Assembly: GCA_031553495.1 (NCBI GenBank)
Contig: JAVBLN010000018.1
Location: forward strand, 144,173-208,172
Direction of reading: 5' to 3'
Source of the DNA: Pinibacter sp031553495
GTDB lineage: Bacteria > Bacteroidota > Bacteroidia > Chitinophagales > Chitinophagaceae
DNA: 64,000 bases
In this document: positions 1 to 9,609 of the stretch, in pieces
How the letters are laid out: every line of letters starts with the position of its first letter
Numbering within the stretch: the first letter of the stretch is position 1
The notes under the pieces: model-generated
Told to the model about the DNA's origin: nothing
The model's database searches: none
What the model saw: only the letters and a program-made list of their open reading frames with translations
Made by a program: the position numbers and the translations under genes

Positions 1-2973
1 ACCGCTCGCCGTTTTAAAGAAAATCCTGAATTGGTATCAACAGCTACCGAAATGGACCGCGCCTTATCTGTAAAACGGGAAAACGTTAGAATAGAAGACG
101 ATAAGGCAATTTTTAAAAATACCTGGACGGCTGCCGGTGGCGTTATTACCTGGAATATGGTGCACTATGATGTGCAACTTATTGGTGGTACTGTTTTGCA
201 TCAGGGTAAAATTGCGGAAATGGCAACCGGTGAAGGTAAAACGCTGGTATCTACCTTGCCCGCTTATCTGAATGCATTGCCTGGTGAAGGTGTACACATC
301 GTAACGGTGAATGATTACCTGGCTCGTCGTGATAGCGAGTGGAACGGGCCTATTTTTGAATGGCTCGGCTTGTCGGTTGATTGTATTGATAAGCACCAGC
401 CCAACAGCGAAGACAGAAGAAAAGCATACCAGGCTGATATTACATACGGCACCAACAATGAATTTGGCTTTGACTACCTGCGTGATAATATGGTGCACAG
501 TCCGGATGAAATGGTGCAACGCAAGCATCACTTCGCAATGGTGGATGAAGTGGATAGCGTTTTAATTGATGATGCCCGTACACCATTGATCATTTCCGGT
601 CCTATTCCAAAAGGAGATGACCAGCAATACCACATTTTAAAGCCGCGTGTGCAACAGTTGGTGGAAGCGCAAAGACAAGTGGTGAACAAATATTTGATTG
701 AAGCAAAAAAGAAAATCGGCGAAGGAAATGATGATCCAAAAGATGGCGGATTAGCTTTAATACGTGCGTTCCGCGGATTACCGAAAAACAACGCTTTGAT
801 CAAATTTTTGAGTGAGCCTGGTATAAGAGTGAAATTGCAGAAATCGGAAAATTATTACCTGGCAGATCAACAAAAAGAAATGCCGAAGGTTGATGAAGGC
901 TTGTATTTTCATATTGACGAAAAAAATAATTCGGTTGATCTGACAGATAAGGGAATTCAAATGATTACCAAATCCGGTGAAGATCCTGAATTCTTTATAC
1001 TGCCCGACATTAGTGTTAAACTTGCCGAAATTGAACAGGAGAATATTTCTGCGGATGATAAGCTAATTAAAAAAGAAACGTTGCTAAGCGACTATTCTAC
1101 AAAAGCGGATCGCATACACTCAGTGCAGCAATTGCTGAAAGCTTACACGCTGTTTGAAAAAGATGTGGAATATGTGGTAATAGAAGAACAGGTAAAAATT
1201 GTAGATGAGCAAACCGGCCGTATTATGGAAGGCCGTCGCTATAGCGATGGTTTGCACCAGGCCATTGAAGCAAAAGAAAATGTGAAGATTGAAGCGGCTA
1301 CGCAAACTTATGCCACCATTACACTTCAAAACTATTTCCGTATGTATCACAAACTGGCAGGTATGACCGGTACTGCAGAAACAGAAGCTGCGGAACTTTG
1401 GGATATTTACAAACTGGATGTGGTAACTATTCCTACTAATGTATCTATAATCAGACAAGACCAGCAGGATCTAGTTTATAAAACAAAAAGAGAAAAATAC
1501 TCCGCGGTAATCGACGAGATTGAAAAGTTACGCAATGCGGGACGCCCTATACTGGTAGGAACTACATCTGTGGAAGTGAGTGAATTGCTGAGCCGCATGT
1601 TGCAGGTAAAGAAAATTCCGCATAATGTGTTAAACGCAAAACAACACGCCAGGGAAGCACAGGTGGTAGCGGAAGCGGGTCTTGCAGGAGCGGTTACCAT
1701 TGCTACCAACATGGCGGGTCGCGGTACGGATATTAAGCTGGGGCCTGGCGTGAAAGATGCAGGCGGTTTGGCCATTATTGGTACTGAGCGTCATGAAAGC
1801 CGCCGTGTGGACAGGCAGTTGCGCGGACGTTCCGGACGCCAGGGCGATCCCGGAAGCACGCAGTTCTATGTATCACTGGAAGATGACCTGATGCGTATGT
1901 TTGGCAGTGAGCGTATTGCTAAGCTAATGGATAAAATGGGCTACAAAGAAGGTGAAGTGATTCAGCATAGTATGATCACTAAATCAATAGAAAGAGCTCA
2001 GAAGAAAGTAGAAGAAAACAACTTCGGTATTCGTAAGCGCCTGCTGGAGTATGATGATGTAATGAACAAGCAAAGAAATGTGGTTTATCAAAAACGTAAT
2101 CACGCTTTGTTTGGAGAAAGGCTGGCGCTTGATCTTGATAATGCTTTTTATACTGTGTCTGAAGGCCTTGTTGCTTCCTTTAAGGAGCAGGAAGATTATG
2201 AAGGATTTAAGCTGGCAGCTATTGTAAACTTTGGTATAGAAACTACCATTACCTCAAAAGAGTTAAAAGAAGCGAACCTTCTGGAGCTTTCAGAAAAATT
2301 ATATAAAGAAGCATCGGGGAATTATCAGCGTAAGTTGGAAAATATTTGTCAGCAGGCTGTACCGGTATTCCAAAATATAAAACATACACAAGGTGATCAT
2401 ATAGAAAATGTGGTGGTACCGTTTAGTGATGGAAGAAAAGGTGTGAATGTGCTTGCTAATATGCAAAAAACACTGGAATCAAGCGGTCGTGAACTTACCA
2501 ATTCTTTGGAAAGAACGATTACGCTTGTGTTGATAGATGATTCGTGGAAAGAGCATTTACGTGGAATGGATGACTTAAAGCAAAGTGTGCAGACGGCATA
2601 TCTTGAACAGAAAGATCCGTTGGTTATTTATAAAGTGGAAGCTTTTGAACTGTTTAGAAATATGGACAGTGAAGTAAATAAAAACATTGTTTCTTTCTTG
2701 TGCCATAGTGCGATTCCTGTAGAGCAACAACAGCCTGGACGCATACGTGAAGGCAGAGAAGAGAAAACAGATATGAGTCGCCTGCGGGCCAATAAAGAAG
2801 CGGTTGATGAAGCGGGATCTGATTATGCTGCAAATGAAAATGATTATTATGATCCTTCAGGCGCTGCCGTAAAACATGAGCCTATACGTGTAGGACCGAA
2901 GATCGGAAGAAACGATCCATGTCCTTGCGGAAGTGGTAAAAAGTATAAACAGTGTCATGGAAAGGAAGCGTAG
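1..2973 (+). CDS. secA: Preprotein translocase ATPase SecA (5' end outside window)
   Basis: SecA is the ATP-driven motor that pushes unfolded preproteins through SecYEG. The reading frame is open from base 1, so the start lies upstream; about 990 C-terminal residues are visible. The Walker A stretch ATGEGKT lies near residue 80 of the visible part, and the Walker B region DEVDSVLIDDART follows. The helicase motifs TNMAGRGTDIKLG and QLRGRSGRQGDPG are intact. The C-terminus carries the zinc/SecB-binding tail PCPCGSGKKYKQCHG (CxCx8CH). Total length would fit the long SecA (about 1,100 residues) known in Bacteroidota. A palindromic terminator follows about 100 bp after the stop. Identification is secure; only the N-terminus is missing. 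Confidence 0.98.
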   Translation, partial: TARRFKENPELVSTATEMDRALSVKRENVRIEDDKAIFKNTWTAAGGVITWNMVHYDVQLIGGTVLHQGKIAEMATGEGKTLVSTLPAYLNALPGEGVHIVTVNDYLARRDSEWNGPIFEWLGLSVDCIDKHQPNSEDRRKAYQADITYGTNNEFGFDYLRDNMVHSPDEMVQRKHHFAMVDEVDSVLIDDARTPLIISGPIPKGDDQQYHILKPRVQQLVEAQRQVVNKYLIEAKKKIGEGNDDPKDGGLALIRAFRGLPKNNALIKFLSEPGIRVKLQKSENYYLADQQKEMPKVDEGLYFHIDEKNNSVDLTDKGIQMITKSGEDPEFFILPDISVKLAEIEQENISADDKLIKKETLLSDYSTKADRIHSVQQLLKAYTLFEKDVEYVVIEEQVKIVDEQTGRIMEGRRYSDGLHQAIEAKENVKIEAATQTYATITLQNYFRMYHKLAGMTGTAETEAAELWDIYKLDVVTIPTNVSIIRQDQQDLVYKTKREKYSAVIDEIEKLRNAGRPILVGTTSVEVSELLSRMLQVKKIPHNVLNAKQHAREAQVVAEAGLAGAVTIATNMAGRGTDIKLGPGVKDAGGLAIIGTERHESRRVDRQLRGRSGRQGDPGSTQFYVSLEDDLMRMFGSERIAKLMDKMGYKEGEVIQHSMITKSIERAQKKVEENNFGIRKRLLEYDDVMNKQRNVVYQKRNHALFGERLALDLDNAFYTVSEGLVASFKEQEDYEGFKLAAIVNFGIETTITSKELKEANLLELSEKLYKEASGNYQRKLENICQQAVPVFQNIKHTQGDHIENVVVPFSDGRKGVNVLANMQKTLESSGRELTNSLERTITLVLIDDSWKEHLRGMDDLKQSVQTAYLEQKDPLVIYKVEAFELFRNMDSEVNKNIVSFLCHSAIPVEQQQPGRIREGREEKTDMSRLRANKEAVDEAGSDYAANENDYYDPSGAAVKHEPIRVGPKIGRNDPCPCGSGKKYKQCHGKEA

Positions 2974-3071
2974 GAAATTTAAAAATGAGCTAATTTGAAA
3001 ATTTGAAAATGCATTGCGCGAACTTTTCCTTTATGTATTGAATAAGCTGAATAATGTGGAAATGTATTATG

Positions 3072-3110
3072 AATGTGTCCTACACCTCGCAGGTGTAGGA
3101 CACATTTTTT
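3072..3110 (+). terminator. secA terminator made of a TCCTACACCT palindrome
   Basis: Two perfectly complementary 16-nt arms (3072-3087 and 3091-3106) enclose a CGC loop and run into a T tract. The form is that of an intrinsic terminator for secA. The arm core TCCTACACCT recurs in four other palindromes in this window, so this is also a member of a dispersed hairpin family. Confidence 0.75.
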
Positions 3111-3154
3111 ATAACATCTAAGAATAACCGAAGATAACCCGATTATAAACCAAC

Positions 3155-3234
3155 AGCTTAATAGTAGCACAACAGATGAACGGACTGCGACGCAACGATG
3201 CTGAATAGAATTACAAATGCCGGGTACAAAAAAA
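3155..3234 (-). repeat. GYGACRC element, copy 1
   Basis: The core GCGACGC is at 3187-3193, flanked by the boxes GCTTAATAGTAGC and GCTGAATAGAATTAC and ended by GCCGGGTACA plus an A tract. It lies between secA and the ORF6N pseudogene. Strand is given as the strand that reads CTATTAAGC...GTTGYGTCRC. Confidence 0.8.
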
Positions 3235-3302
3235 ATGCGAAAGGTAAGGATCATGTTTTTCCATTTTAAGAACAGTATATATTTGTACACTTAAACAATG
3301 CC

Positions 3303-3847
3303 ATGTCGAAAAAAGAATTTCAGGTTTTAGTTGCAGAGCAAAAAATACTGAACAAAATTTATGCAATACGAGGGGAGAAAGTAATGTTGGACGAAGATCT
3401 TGCAGCAATGTATGGAGTGGAAACAAAACGATTGAATGAACAGGTTAAACGCACATAAAAAGATTTCCGAGAGACTTTATGTTTGCATTAACCGAAAAGG
3501 AATATGAAAACTTGAAGTCGCAAAATGCGACATCAAGTTGGGGTGGAAGAAGAAAATTGCCCAGTGTCTTTACTGAACAAGGTGTCGCCATGCTGTCAAG
3601 TGTTTTAAACAGCGATACAGCCATAGAGGTAAATATCCGCATTATAAGAGTGTTTACCAAGCTTCGTGAATATACTCTAACTCATAAAGAAATATTAGTA
3701 CAACTTGCCAAACTGGAAAGGGAAGTAAAAGGCAATAGCAAAGACATTGAAAATATTTTTATGGTATTGAAGGAGTTGATTGAAAAACAAAATAAGCCTT
3801 CACCTAGAAGAAGGATCGGATTTATTAGAGATAAAGACGATGAGTGA
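3303..3847 (+). pseudogene. ORF6N-domain protein, frameshifted
   Basis: ORF6N domains are DNA-binding-type modules of phage and mobile-element regulators. The first frame (3303-3458) reads an N-terminal ORF6N segment with KIYAIRGEKVMLDEDLAAMY and ends prematurely after NEQVKRT. The second frame continues with KRFPRDFMFALTEKEY and TSSWGGRRKLPSVFTEQGV, then a basic tail. Joining them needs one extra base at about 3453, where CGCACATAAA would otherwise read on as VKR-N-IKRFP. I infer a single-base deletion; a sequencing error would look the same. Together the pieces give about 180 residues, the usual length. The family assignment is strong and the loss of function is inferred. Confidence 0.8.
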
Positions 3848-3946
3848 TTACTATGAATTTACAGGTTTAAAATCCATTCACAATTAATCTTCCGGCACTG
3901 TTGATGCCGGAAATAAGCTGCTTCAATAATTCAATTATTCATCCAC

Positions 3947-5350
3947 TTACTCCAGTCCCACTTCATAATGCATTTCAGGAATTTCCACATCAGTAAATCC
4001 TTTTCTTAACAAGCGTTGCTTGAATTGTTGTTGTACTTCATATTCGCCATGCACCACAAACATTTTTTTTACTTCCTTCGGATTTTGGCATGCAAGAAAT
4101 TGAGAAAGGTCTTCATAATCGCCATGAGCGCTCATGCTTTTTACCAAACCAATTTCAGCATGTACTTCGTGCGGCACGCCATAAATGGATACTTCTTTTT
4201 TTCCTGACAATAACCGGCCACCAAGGGAATTAGGCTCGCAGTAACCTGTAAACAAAATGGTGTTGCGACTGTTCTCAATATTGTTACTAATGTGGTGTTT
4301 CACTCTTCCCGCATCTGCCATGCCACTTGCAGAAATAATAACGCAGGGTTCCTTTTTAAAATTCAGCAGCTTCGACTGATCAACCGTTTTTATATACTTC
4401 AGTCCTTTAAAAAGGAATGGATCTCTGTCGCTTTTTAAGATCTCGTGAATTGTTTTATTGAAATACTGAGAATATTTTTTTACCAGTTCTGTAGCTTCTA
4501 TACTTAACGGGCTGTCAACATAATATTCAAGATCAGGAAGTCTTCTTTCCAGTTCCAGTTGGTTGAGATAATACAGTATTTCCTGTGTACGCCCCACGCT
4601 AAATGCCGGCACTATCAATTTTCCTTTTTTTTGCAAACAGGTTCTTTCAATCCAATGCAGCATTTGATCAGGAGTGGTCATATGCATGTCGTGCAAACTA
4701 TTGCCGTATGTGGATTCTATAATTATATAGTCTGCCTGTTCAAAGGTTTCGGGTGAGCGTAATATGGCATCACGATATCTGCCCACATCGCCACTAAAAG
4801 TCAATTTTATGGTTTTCCCATTTTCTTTAATGCGAAGATGAACGGAAGCACTTCCAATAATATGACCGGCATCTGTGTACATCACTTCAATGTTTTCATC
4901 AATGCGATACCATTGGTGATATTCAATTTCATGAAATCGTGAAAAAGATCTTTTCGCATCTTCTACAGTGTATAGCGGTTGCAGGTATGGAGTACCTTGC
5001 GATGCACGCACTTTGTTTGAATATTTAATATCATCTTCCTGAATTTCTGCAGAATCAAGCAGCAGCACATTGCAAAGCTCGCGAGTGGCGGGTGTACAAA
5101 ATATTTTTCCTTCAAAACCATCTTTCACAACTTTAGGTATCAGTCCGCTATGGTCAATATGGGCGTGCGAAAGAATGATATGCGTTACTTCCGTTGGGTC
5201 AAATCCCCAACTTCGGTTAAGCGTATCCGTTTGTGCTCCCATACCCTGGAACATACCGCAATCAAGCAAATATTTTTTCCCGTTCCTAAGCGTAAGCAAA
5301 TGCTTTGAGCCTGTAACTGTTCTTGCTGCGCCATGAAATGATATTTTCAT
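3947..5350 (-). CDS. Beta-CASP metallo-beta-lactamase-fold ribonuclease (YSH1/CPSF-like)
   Basis: This 467-residue protein belongs to the MBL-fold RNA-processing exo/endonucleases (COG1236 type). The zinc motif HAHIDH is at residues 62-67, followed by DAGHIIGSA and FSGDVGR (further metal ligands). The beta-CASP signatures follow: PAFSVGRTQEI, SASGMADAGRVKHH and, near the C-terminus, SAHGDYEDL. All metal-binding positions I expect are present, so an active enzyme is likely. It should act on RNA in the cytosol; the exact substrate is unknown. It stands alone, with an 80-bp gap to the next minus-strand gene. Confidence 0.93.
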   Translation of the reverse strand: MKISFHGAARTVTGSKHLLTLRNGKKYLLDCGMFQGMGAQTDTLNRSWGFDPTEVTHIILSHAHIDHSGLIPKVVKDGFEGKIFCTPATRELCNVLLLDSAEIQEDDIKYSNKVRASQGTPYLQPLYTVEDAKRSFSRFHEIEYHQWYRIDENIEVMYTDAGHIIGSASVHLRIKENGKTIKLTFSGDVGRYRDAILRSPETFEQADYIIIESTYGNSLHDMHMTTPDQMLHWIERTCLQKKGKLIVPAFSVGRTQEILYYLNQLELERRLPDLEYYVDSPLSIEATELVKKYSQYFNKTIHEILKSDRDPFLFKGLKYIKTVDQSKLLNFKKEPCVIISASGMADAGRVKHHISNNIENSRNTILFTGYCEPNSLGGRLLSGKKEVSIYGVPHEVHAEIGLVKSMSAHGDYEDLSQFLACQNPKEVKKMFVVHGEYEVQQQFKQRLLRKGFTDVEIPEMHYEVGLE

Positions 5351-5434
5351 ATGAAACTATTTGTATTAAATCAAATGTAATAATTGTAAACTCTTTACGA
5401 ATAAAATGGCTACATCCTGAATATTTTGCAATGT

Positions 5435-5923
5435 CTAATATTGCGACGGATCCAGCGCTCTTACATTCCAGTTAGTAAGGAAACTCCAAATTCTCTCTTT
5501 ATTGTAATTTTTCCCCTGTTCCAGATATTCGGAATCCTGGATATGCAGCCTTTCGCCATTTCCATCAAGTATCACAAACACAGGAAATCCAAATCGTTGA
5601 GGGTAACCAAGCTTTTTCAGTAGATCATTGTTTTTATTTTCTTTACTGTAGTTTAAATGATATACTACATAATCCGCTTTCACAAGCGAATCGATTTGAG
5701 GATCGGTGGTAATAAATTTATGAAACCTTGCACACCAAATACACCAGTTTCCTCCAATTTGCACCAGCACGTGCTTACGTTCATCATGCGCTTGTTTTAT
5801 GGCTTTATTTAGTTCTACACTTGCATTTTCGTAAGGTTTGTACACTTTAAATGTTGAATCCTGGGCATTAGCAAAACCAACTTTAAATATAATAACAACA
5901 AGTATGATCGCAATTTTTTTCAT
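5435..5923 (-). CDS. Secreted thioredoxin-family protein
   Basis: A 162-residue protein with an N-terminal hydrophobic signal peptide ending near NAQ (residue 21), so it probably works in the periplasm. The redox motif is WCIWC (Cys61 and Cys64) after a beta strand HVLVQIGGN, as in thioredoxin-like and DUF255/thioredoxin_7 proteins. The C-terminal part contains the cis-Pro type strand GFPVFVILDGNG. Likely role: reducing or oxidising disulfides of exported proteins. It is followed in the same direction, after about 210 bp, by no gene of known partnership, and preceded by the C1 peptidase. The fold is clear; the partner protein is not. Confidence 0.85.
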   Translation of the reverse strand: MKKIAIILVVIIFKVGFANAQDSTFKVYKPYENASVELNKAIKQAHDERKHVLVQIGGNWCIWCARFHKFITTDPQIDSLVKADYVVYHLNYSKENKNNDLLKKLGYPQRFGFPVFVILDGNGERLHIQDSEYLEQGKNYNKERIWSFLTNWNVRALDPSQY

Positions 5924-6009
5924 GTAATATTAGTGTTGTATGTAAACATTTGTTTTCAATGGAAGGGATGAGCAGGGTAAAAACTGCATTTCATTGTTCA
6001 TCTAATAAT

Positions 6010-6100
6010 CATTTTTATTTTTATGAGCCGGGCGGTATTGCTACTATTAAGCGGCCGTTGCGTCGCACTCTTCAACTTTTTGTTCAATATTGGGCAATGC
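6010..6100 (+). repeat. GYGACRC element, copy 2
   Basis: GGCGGTATTGCTACTATTAAGC leads into GTTGCGTCGC (6057-6066) and ends with a degenerate TTCAATATTGGGC box. A T-rich lead and GAGCCGG precede it. It sits in the 211-bp gap between the thioredoxin-like and C1 peptidase genes. Confidence 0.75.
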
Positions 6101-6135
6101 CGGTACAGGCATACAAAATAATACATTTGACAGTA

Positions 6136-7737
6136 TTATTGTTTGTCAATTTCCACCACACAGGCAACTACCTGGTTTTCTGTTGCAGGTACAGAAAAAC
6201 TGATATTGCCTTTCGATGAAGTTTGAAATCTTGCATTTTGTACCAAAGCGCCGCCCAACGCTTTTGTTAACCTGCTATTATAATCCTGTCCCGGATTTTG
6301 ACTAATGGTGGAATTTACCTGGTTCCAGTTGAGTTCTTTTTTGCTTACCACCACAGCCATTATATCTTTTGTGCCCACATTATCTGGCTGCATGCTTTTA
6401 TCTTTCGGAAACAGGCGGTATCCTGCAATGCCGCAAAATGGCGAGTATTTCGTTTTTGTGGGGTCGTCTGTGCGCGGATAAGGAAATAGCGTATATGAAG
6501 TGCCGTTAGTCTCTTTGCCAAAAACATACACATAGCATTCATTGTTGTTTTTCACCTCCATTTTAAAGCGTGTTTCAGCTTTCTTTAATGGAGTTACAGT
6601 TTCGAAAACATTGCCACCATTTAATTTTAGAGGAATATATCTTTTCGCGATGGTACGTTTTTGGTTATTGTCATATGCCACTTCCACCAGTCCTACTTCG
6701 CAGGTTAATGGTTCATTAGCTGCGGCTCCCACTTTTTGCATGGGTTCCAATCCATATGCTTCGCGAACAAAATATTTGAAATCGCCATAGCGTACCCAAG
6801 CAAATCCGTTGTTTCCCCATTCCGGGCCCCAACTGTTCATTATTAAAAAAGCGCCTCCGTATTTTTTGTCATCATAGCCTACGGCACATTGCGCATGGCC
6901 GCCAAAGCCCATCATTTGCTGGTCGCCCGGAGCCGGTGTCCACAAATCTTTTCCTCTCATTTCCTGCATGTAGCTTTGTCCCACCATCATGCCTATTACA
7001 ACCGGGGCGCCCTGCGCGAGATTTTCTTTTATTGCACGAAGGTCTATTGCGTCATTTCTGTCGCCCAGCGAAAGGCGGTTGAAACCTCTCATTTTAAATT
7101 GCGAAGCATTCTGCATTTGTTGTTGCGTTGGCTGCCGGGTACAATCCTGGTCGGTATAAGGAAACTGGTCGTAAGGTACCAATCCTCTTTTTGTCATAAA
7201 CTCCATTGCCCTGATAATATATGAGCCTTCGCAATTATCAAGACCTATTTGATTGTATAAAAACGCCGGACTGAATTTTACCGCATTTCCCGATGCTCCT
7301 GTTCTGGCCGATTCCAAAATACTTCTTGCCGCATATGCGCTGCTCCATGCTACGCAACTTCCCTGTTTGCCTTGGTCGCCTACTTCGGGTGCGTACTTTT
7401 GTAAATTAGCACTTTCCGGCAAAGGGTTTTTACTGTCATCATCTGCCAGTGGTTCGTAAATGTTGGCTTTTTCAAATTGTTTCGGATCAAGAAAGCCGCC
7501 TGTGGAAAGACCGCTCGCAAGCTGGGTGAGAGCACCGCAGCCACTGCCTCTTCCCAGCAGAAAATAACCGGCTACCAATATGATAAGAAGCAAAAAAATG
7601 CGCTTGCCTCGAAACAGGCTTAATAATAAGGGAAGCAGTGAGATCAAACCTCCGCCACTAAAACCGCCACCTCTTCCACCGCTACTATTATCATTAAACT
7701 GTTCTTCGGGCTGATCATCTGTCATTCGGATTGGCAT
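6136..7737 (-). CDS. Membrane-anchored papain-family (C1) cysteine peptidase
   Basis: A 533-residue protein. Residues 1-45 are polar and Gly-rich, followed by one transmembrane helix at about 46-61. The peptidase domain spans about 110-325 with the catalytic triad visible: Cys128 in DQGKQGSCVAWS, His281 in GFGGHAQCAVGYDD and Asn301 in IMNSWGPEWGNNGF; the oxyanion Gln is in DQGKQ. The last 200 residues form an extra domain I do not recognise. No propeptide of the cathepsin type is evident. I infer a cell-envelope protease exposed on the outer face of the inner membrane. Active-site assignment is strong; substrate is unknown. Confidence 0.88.
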   Translation of the reverse strand: MPIRMTDDQPEEQFNDNSSGGRGGGFSGGGLISLLPLLLSLFRGKRIFLLLIILVAGYFLLGRGSGCGALTQLASGLSTGGFLDPKQFEKANIYEPLADDDSKNPLPESANLQKYAPEVGDQGKQGSCVAWSSAYAARSILESARTGASGNAVKFSPAFLYNQIGLDNCEGSYIIRAMEFMTKRGLVPYDQFPYTDQDCTRQPTQQQMQNASQFKMRGFNRLSLGDRNDAIDLRAIKENLAQGAPVVIGMMVGQSYMQEMRGKDLWTPAPGDQQMMGFGGHAQCAVGYDDKKYGGAFLIMNSWGPEWGNNGFAWVRYGDFKYFVREAYGLEPMQKVGAAANEPLTCEVGLVEVAYDNNQKRTIAKRYIPLKLNGGNVFETVTPLKKAETRFKMEVKNNNECYVYVFGKETNGTSYTLFPYPRTDDPTKTKYSPFCGIAGYRLFPKDKSMQPDNVGTKDIMAVVVSKKELNWNQVNSTISQNPGQDYNSRLTKALGGALVQNARFQTSSKGNISFSVPATENQVVACVVEIDKQ

Positions 7738-7975
7738 AACAATATTATTTTGTAAAAAATCAAGTGTAGAAATTAAGTTGTTATTTAAAACACTTTAGTT
7801 GCAATTTGAGTTTAAAAATATAAAAGTTGTTTAGCTTGATGTTATTTATTAAGCCAAAAAATTAACCACTTCCGATGCATAGTGTTCTGTTTCAGTTTTT
7901 TGGGAGAGGGCTTTACAAGAAACCATTTTTATTGGAAACTTTGAATTAGAATGTGGCATCTATTTTTCTGAATTG

Positions 7976-8062
7976 ATGAATAGCATTACTACAGTTGAAG
8001 AGTGCGACGCAACCGGAGCTTAATCAGGGCTCAACTGCCGGGTACATAAATAAAAATTTCAA
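7976..8062 (-). repeat. GYGACRC element, copy 3 (subfamily with GGGCTCAACTGCC)
   Basis: GAATAGCATTACTAC, then GAGTGCGACGCAAC, then GCTTAATCAGGGCTCAACTG and a CCGGGTACATAAATAAAA end. This variant replaces the CTACTATTAAGC box by TTGAGCCCTGATTAAGC. It lies upstream of the C1 peptidase gene and 3' of lysA. Confidence 0.78.
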
Positions 8063-8084
8063 AATTCATACTGCTTAAAAACAA

Positions 8085-8114
8085 AAAAGGCTGCGAATTT
8101 CTCCGCAACCTTTT
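8085..8114 (-). terminator. Intrinsic terminator of lysA
   Basis: Arms AAAAGG-TGCG and CGCA-CCTTTT form a hairpin with one internal mismatch. Read on the minus strand it ends in a T run. It begins about 17 bp after the lysA stop. Confidence 0.75.
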
Positions 8115-8131
8115 CATCATATTTTTAAGAA

Positions 8132-9343
8132 CTATAAAACTTCAATTTGATTTTTTAGTAAATCGGTGAATGCGTCTCTCTGGCGAATGAGAAGCGCTTC
8201 TCCGTCTTTCACAAGCACTTCGGCGGGTTTTAAGCGTGAATTGAAATTGCTGCTCATTTCAAAACCATAAGCGCCGGCATTATAAAAAGCAAGATAATCG
8301 CCTTCGCGCACTTCATTCAGCGTTCTGTCCCAGGCGAATGTGTCGGTTTCGCAAATATTACCTACTACTGTGTAAATTCTTTCATGCCCGCCGGGGTTAC
8401 TAATGTTTTCAATGCGGTGGTATGCATCGTAAAACATGGGGCGGATCAAGTGATTGAAGCCGCTGTTCACGCCTATAAAAACAGTAGCGGTGGTTTGCTT
8501 GATAACATTTGCTTTTACAATAAAATAACCCGACTCGCTCACCAGGTATTTACCGGGTTCAAACCAAACCTGTATTCTTTTGCCTGTTTCTGTTTCAAAA
8601 TTTTGGAACGCTTCAGTTACCTTTTCTCCCAACAGATTGATATCAGTATGCACATCGCCTTCCTGGTAAGGTACTTTAAATCCGCTGCCGAGGTCAATAT
8701 ATTTCAACTCAGGGAAATGCGTAGCCAGTTCAAACATTATATCCAGTCCTTGTAAAAACACGTTCACGTCTTTAATGTCGCTTCCGGTATGCATGTGAAT
8801 GCCCTGCACATGCAGGTTTGTGCTTTTTACAATGCGTTCAATGTGGCGCATTTGGTGAATGGATATACCGAATTTACTATCGATGTGGCCGGTTGAGATC
8901 TTATAATTTCCGCCGCCCATTATATGCGGATTGAAGCGAATAAAAATAGGGTAGGAGCCGCCAAAGCGTGTACCGAATTTTTCAAGTATGGAAATATTGT
9001 CGATGTTCAGGTGAACGCCCAAATCCTTTCCTTCCACTACTTCCTCAAAGTCAACACAGTTGGGTGTAAATAAAATTCTGTCGGGCGAAAAACCCGCTTT
9101 CAGTCCCAGCTTTACTTCATTAATACTAACGCAATCAAGCGAAGCGCCCAGATTTTCCATATACTTCAACACATTAATGTTGGACAAAGCTTTGCATGCG
9201 TAAAAGAAACGTGCATTGCAATATTTGAAAGCTTCGCTCAGGTTGTTATACTGGTCGCTAATTTTATCGGCATGATACACATACAAAGGTGTTCCAAACT
9301 GATTGGCTAATTCTGCTAAATATTCTTTTGATAAACTGGACAT
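8132..9343 (-). CDS. lysA: Diaminopimelate decarboxylase
   Basis: LysA removes CO2 from meso-diaminopimelate to give lysine, using PLP. The 403-residue protein has the PLP lysine at Lys51 (FFYACKALSN), the phosphate-binding HTGSDI and GSGFKVPY segments, EPGKYLVSESG, the CETDTFAWDR segment with the substrate-binding Cys, and the C-terminal YGFEMSSNFNSRLKPAEV that completes the dimer active site. Length and motifs match fold-III decarboxylases of the LysA class rather than ornithine decarboxylase. It appears to be a single-gene unit with its own terminator and repeat elements on both sides. Confidence 0.95.
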   Translation of the reverse strand: MSSLSKEYLAELANQFGTPLYVYHADKISDQYNNLSEAFKYCNARFFYACKALSNINVLKYMENLGASLDCVSINEVKLGLKAGFSPDRILFTPNCVDFEEVVEGKDLGVHLNIDNISILEKFGTRFGGSYPIFIRFNPHIMGGGNYKISTGHIDSKFGISIHQMRHIERIVKSTNLHVQGIHMHTGSDIKDVNVFLQGLDIMFELATHFPELKYIDLGSGFKVPYQEGDVHTDINLLGEKVTEAFQNFETETGKRIQVWFEPGKYLVSESGYFIVKANVIKQTTATVFIGVNSGFNHLIRPMFYDAYHRIENISNPGGHERIYTVVGNICETDTFAWDRTLNEVREGDYLAFYNAGAYGFEMSSNFNSRLKPAEVLVKDGEALLIRQRDAFTDLLKNQIEVL

Positions 9344-9441
9344 AAAAGTTTTATTACACTGGTAGATTTAGAATTTGCGAAATTACACAAGCTGAGGGAA
9401 TTTATATAAAAAAGAAAGTGTATTATTGAGTGTTGTTTTGT

Positions 9442-9560
9442 TTATACTTCGCACAGTATAAAAAATTGTGCAATGCTTTTTTAGGGACCGGCTGTATTGC
9501 TACTATTGAGCATCGTTGTGTCACTCACTTGTACGGTAGTAATACTATTGAGCAATGTGT
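9442..9560 (+). repeat. GYGACRC element, copy 4 (with left terminal segment)
   Basis: A left end TATACTTCGCACAGTATA, then a T run and GACCGGCTGTATTGC, the box CTATTGAGC, GTTGTGTCAC, TTGTACGGTAGTAATA and a second CTATTGAGC box. The two boxes are in direct orientation about 42 bp apart. It lies between lysA and truA. Confidence 0.8.
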
Positions 9561-9609
9561 GCATCCTGAAAAATGTTGTACACCCAAAGTAAAATCACCG
9601 AAATACTGG

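Noticed and set aside
64..531. Minus-strand 155-codon frame
   Set aside because: It lies opposite secA, whose frame is certain.
3155..3234. GYGACRC elements as intrinsic terminators
   Set aside because: Their T/A tract lies on only one side, often before rather than after any stem, and true hairpin-plus-T terminators exist separately at most genes (for example 8085, 15293, 33658).
9484..9550. Short open frames in repeat DNA giving recurring peptides such as SIVVSLTCT and KHRCVTHLYG
   Set aside because: They are translations of the GYGACRC element in different gaps, start and stop at random, and share no start codon context. They do not look like real small proteins.
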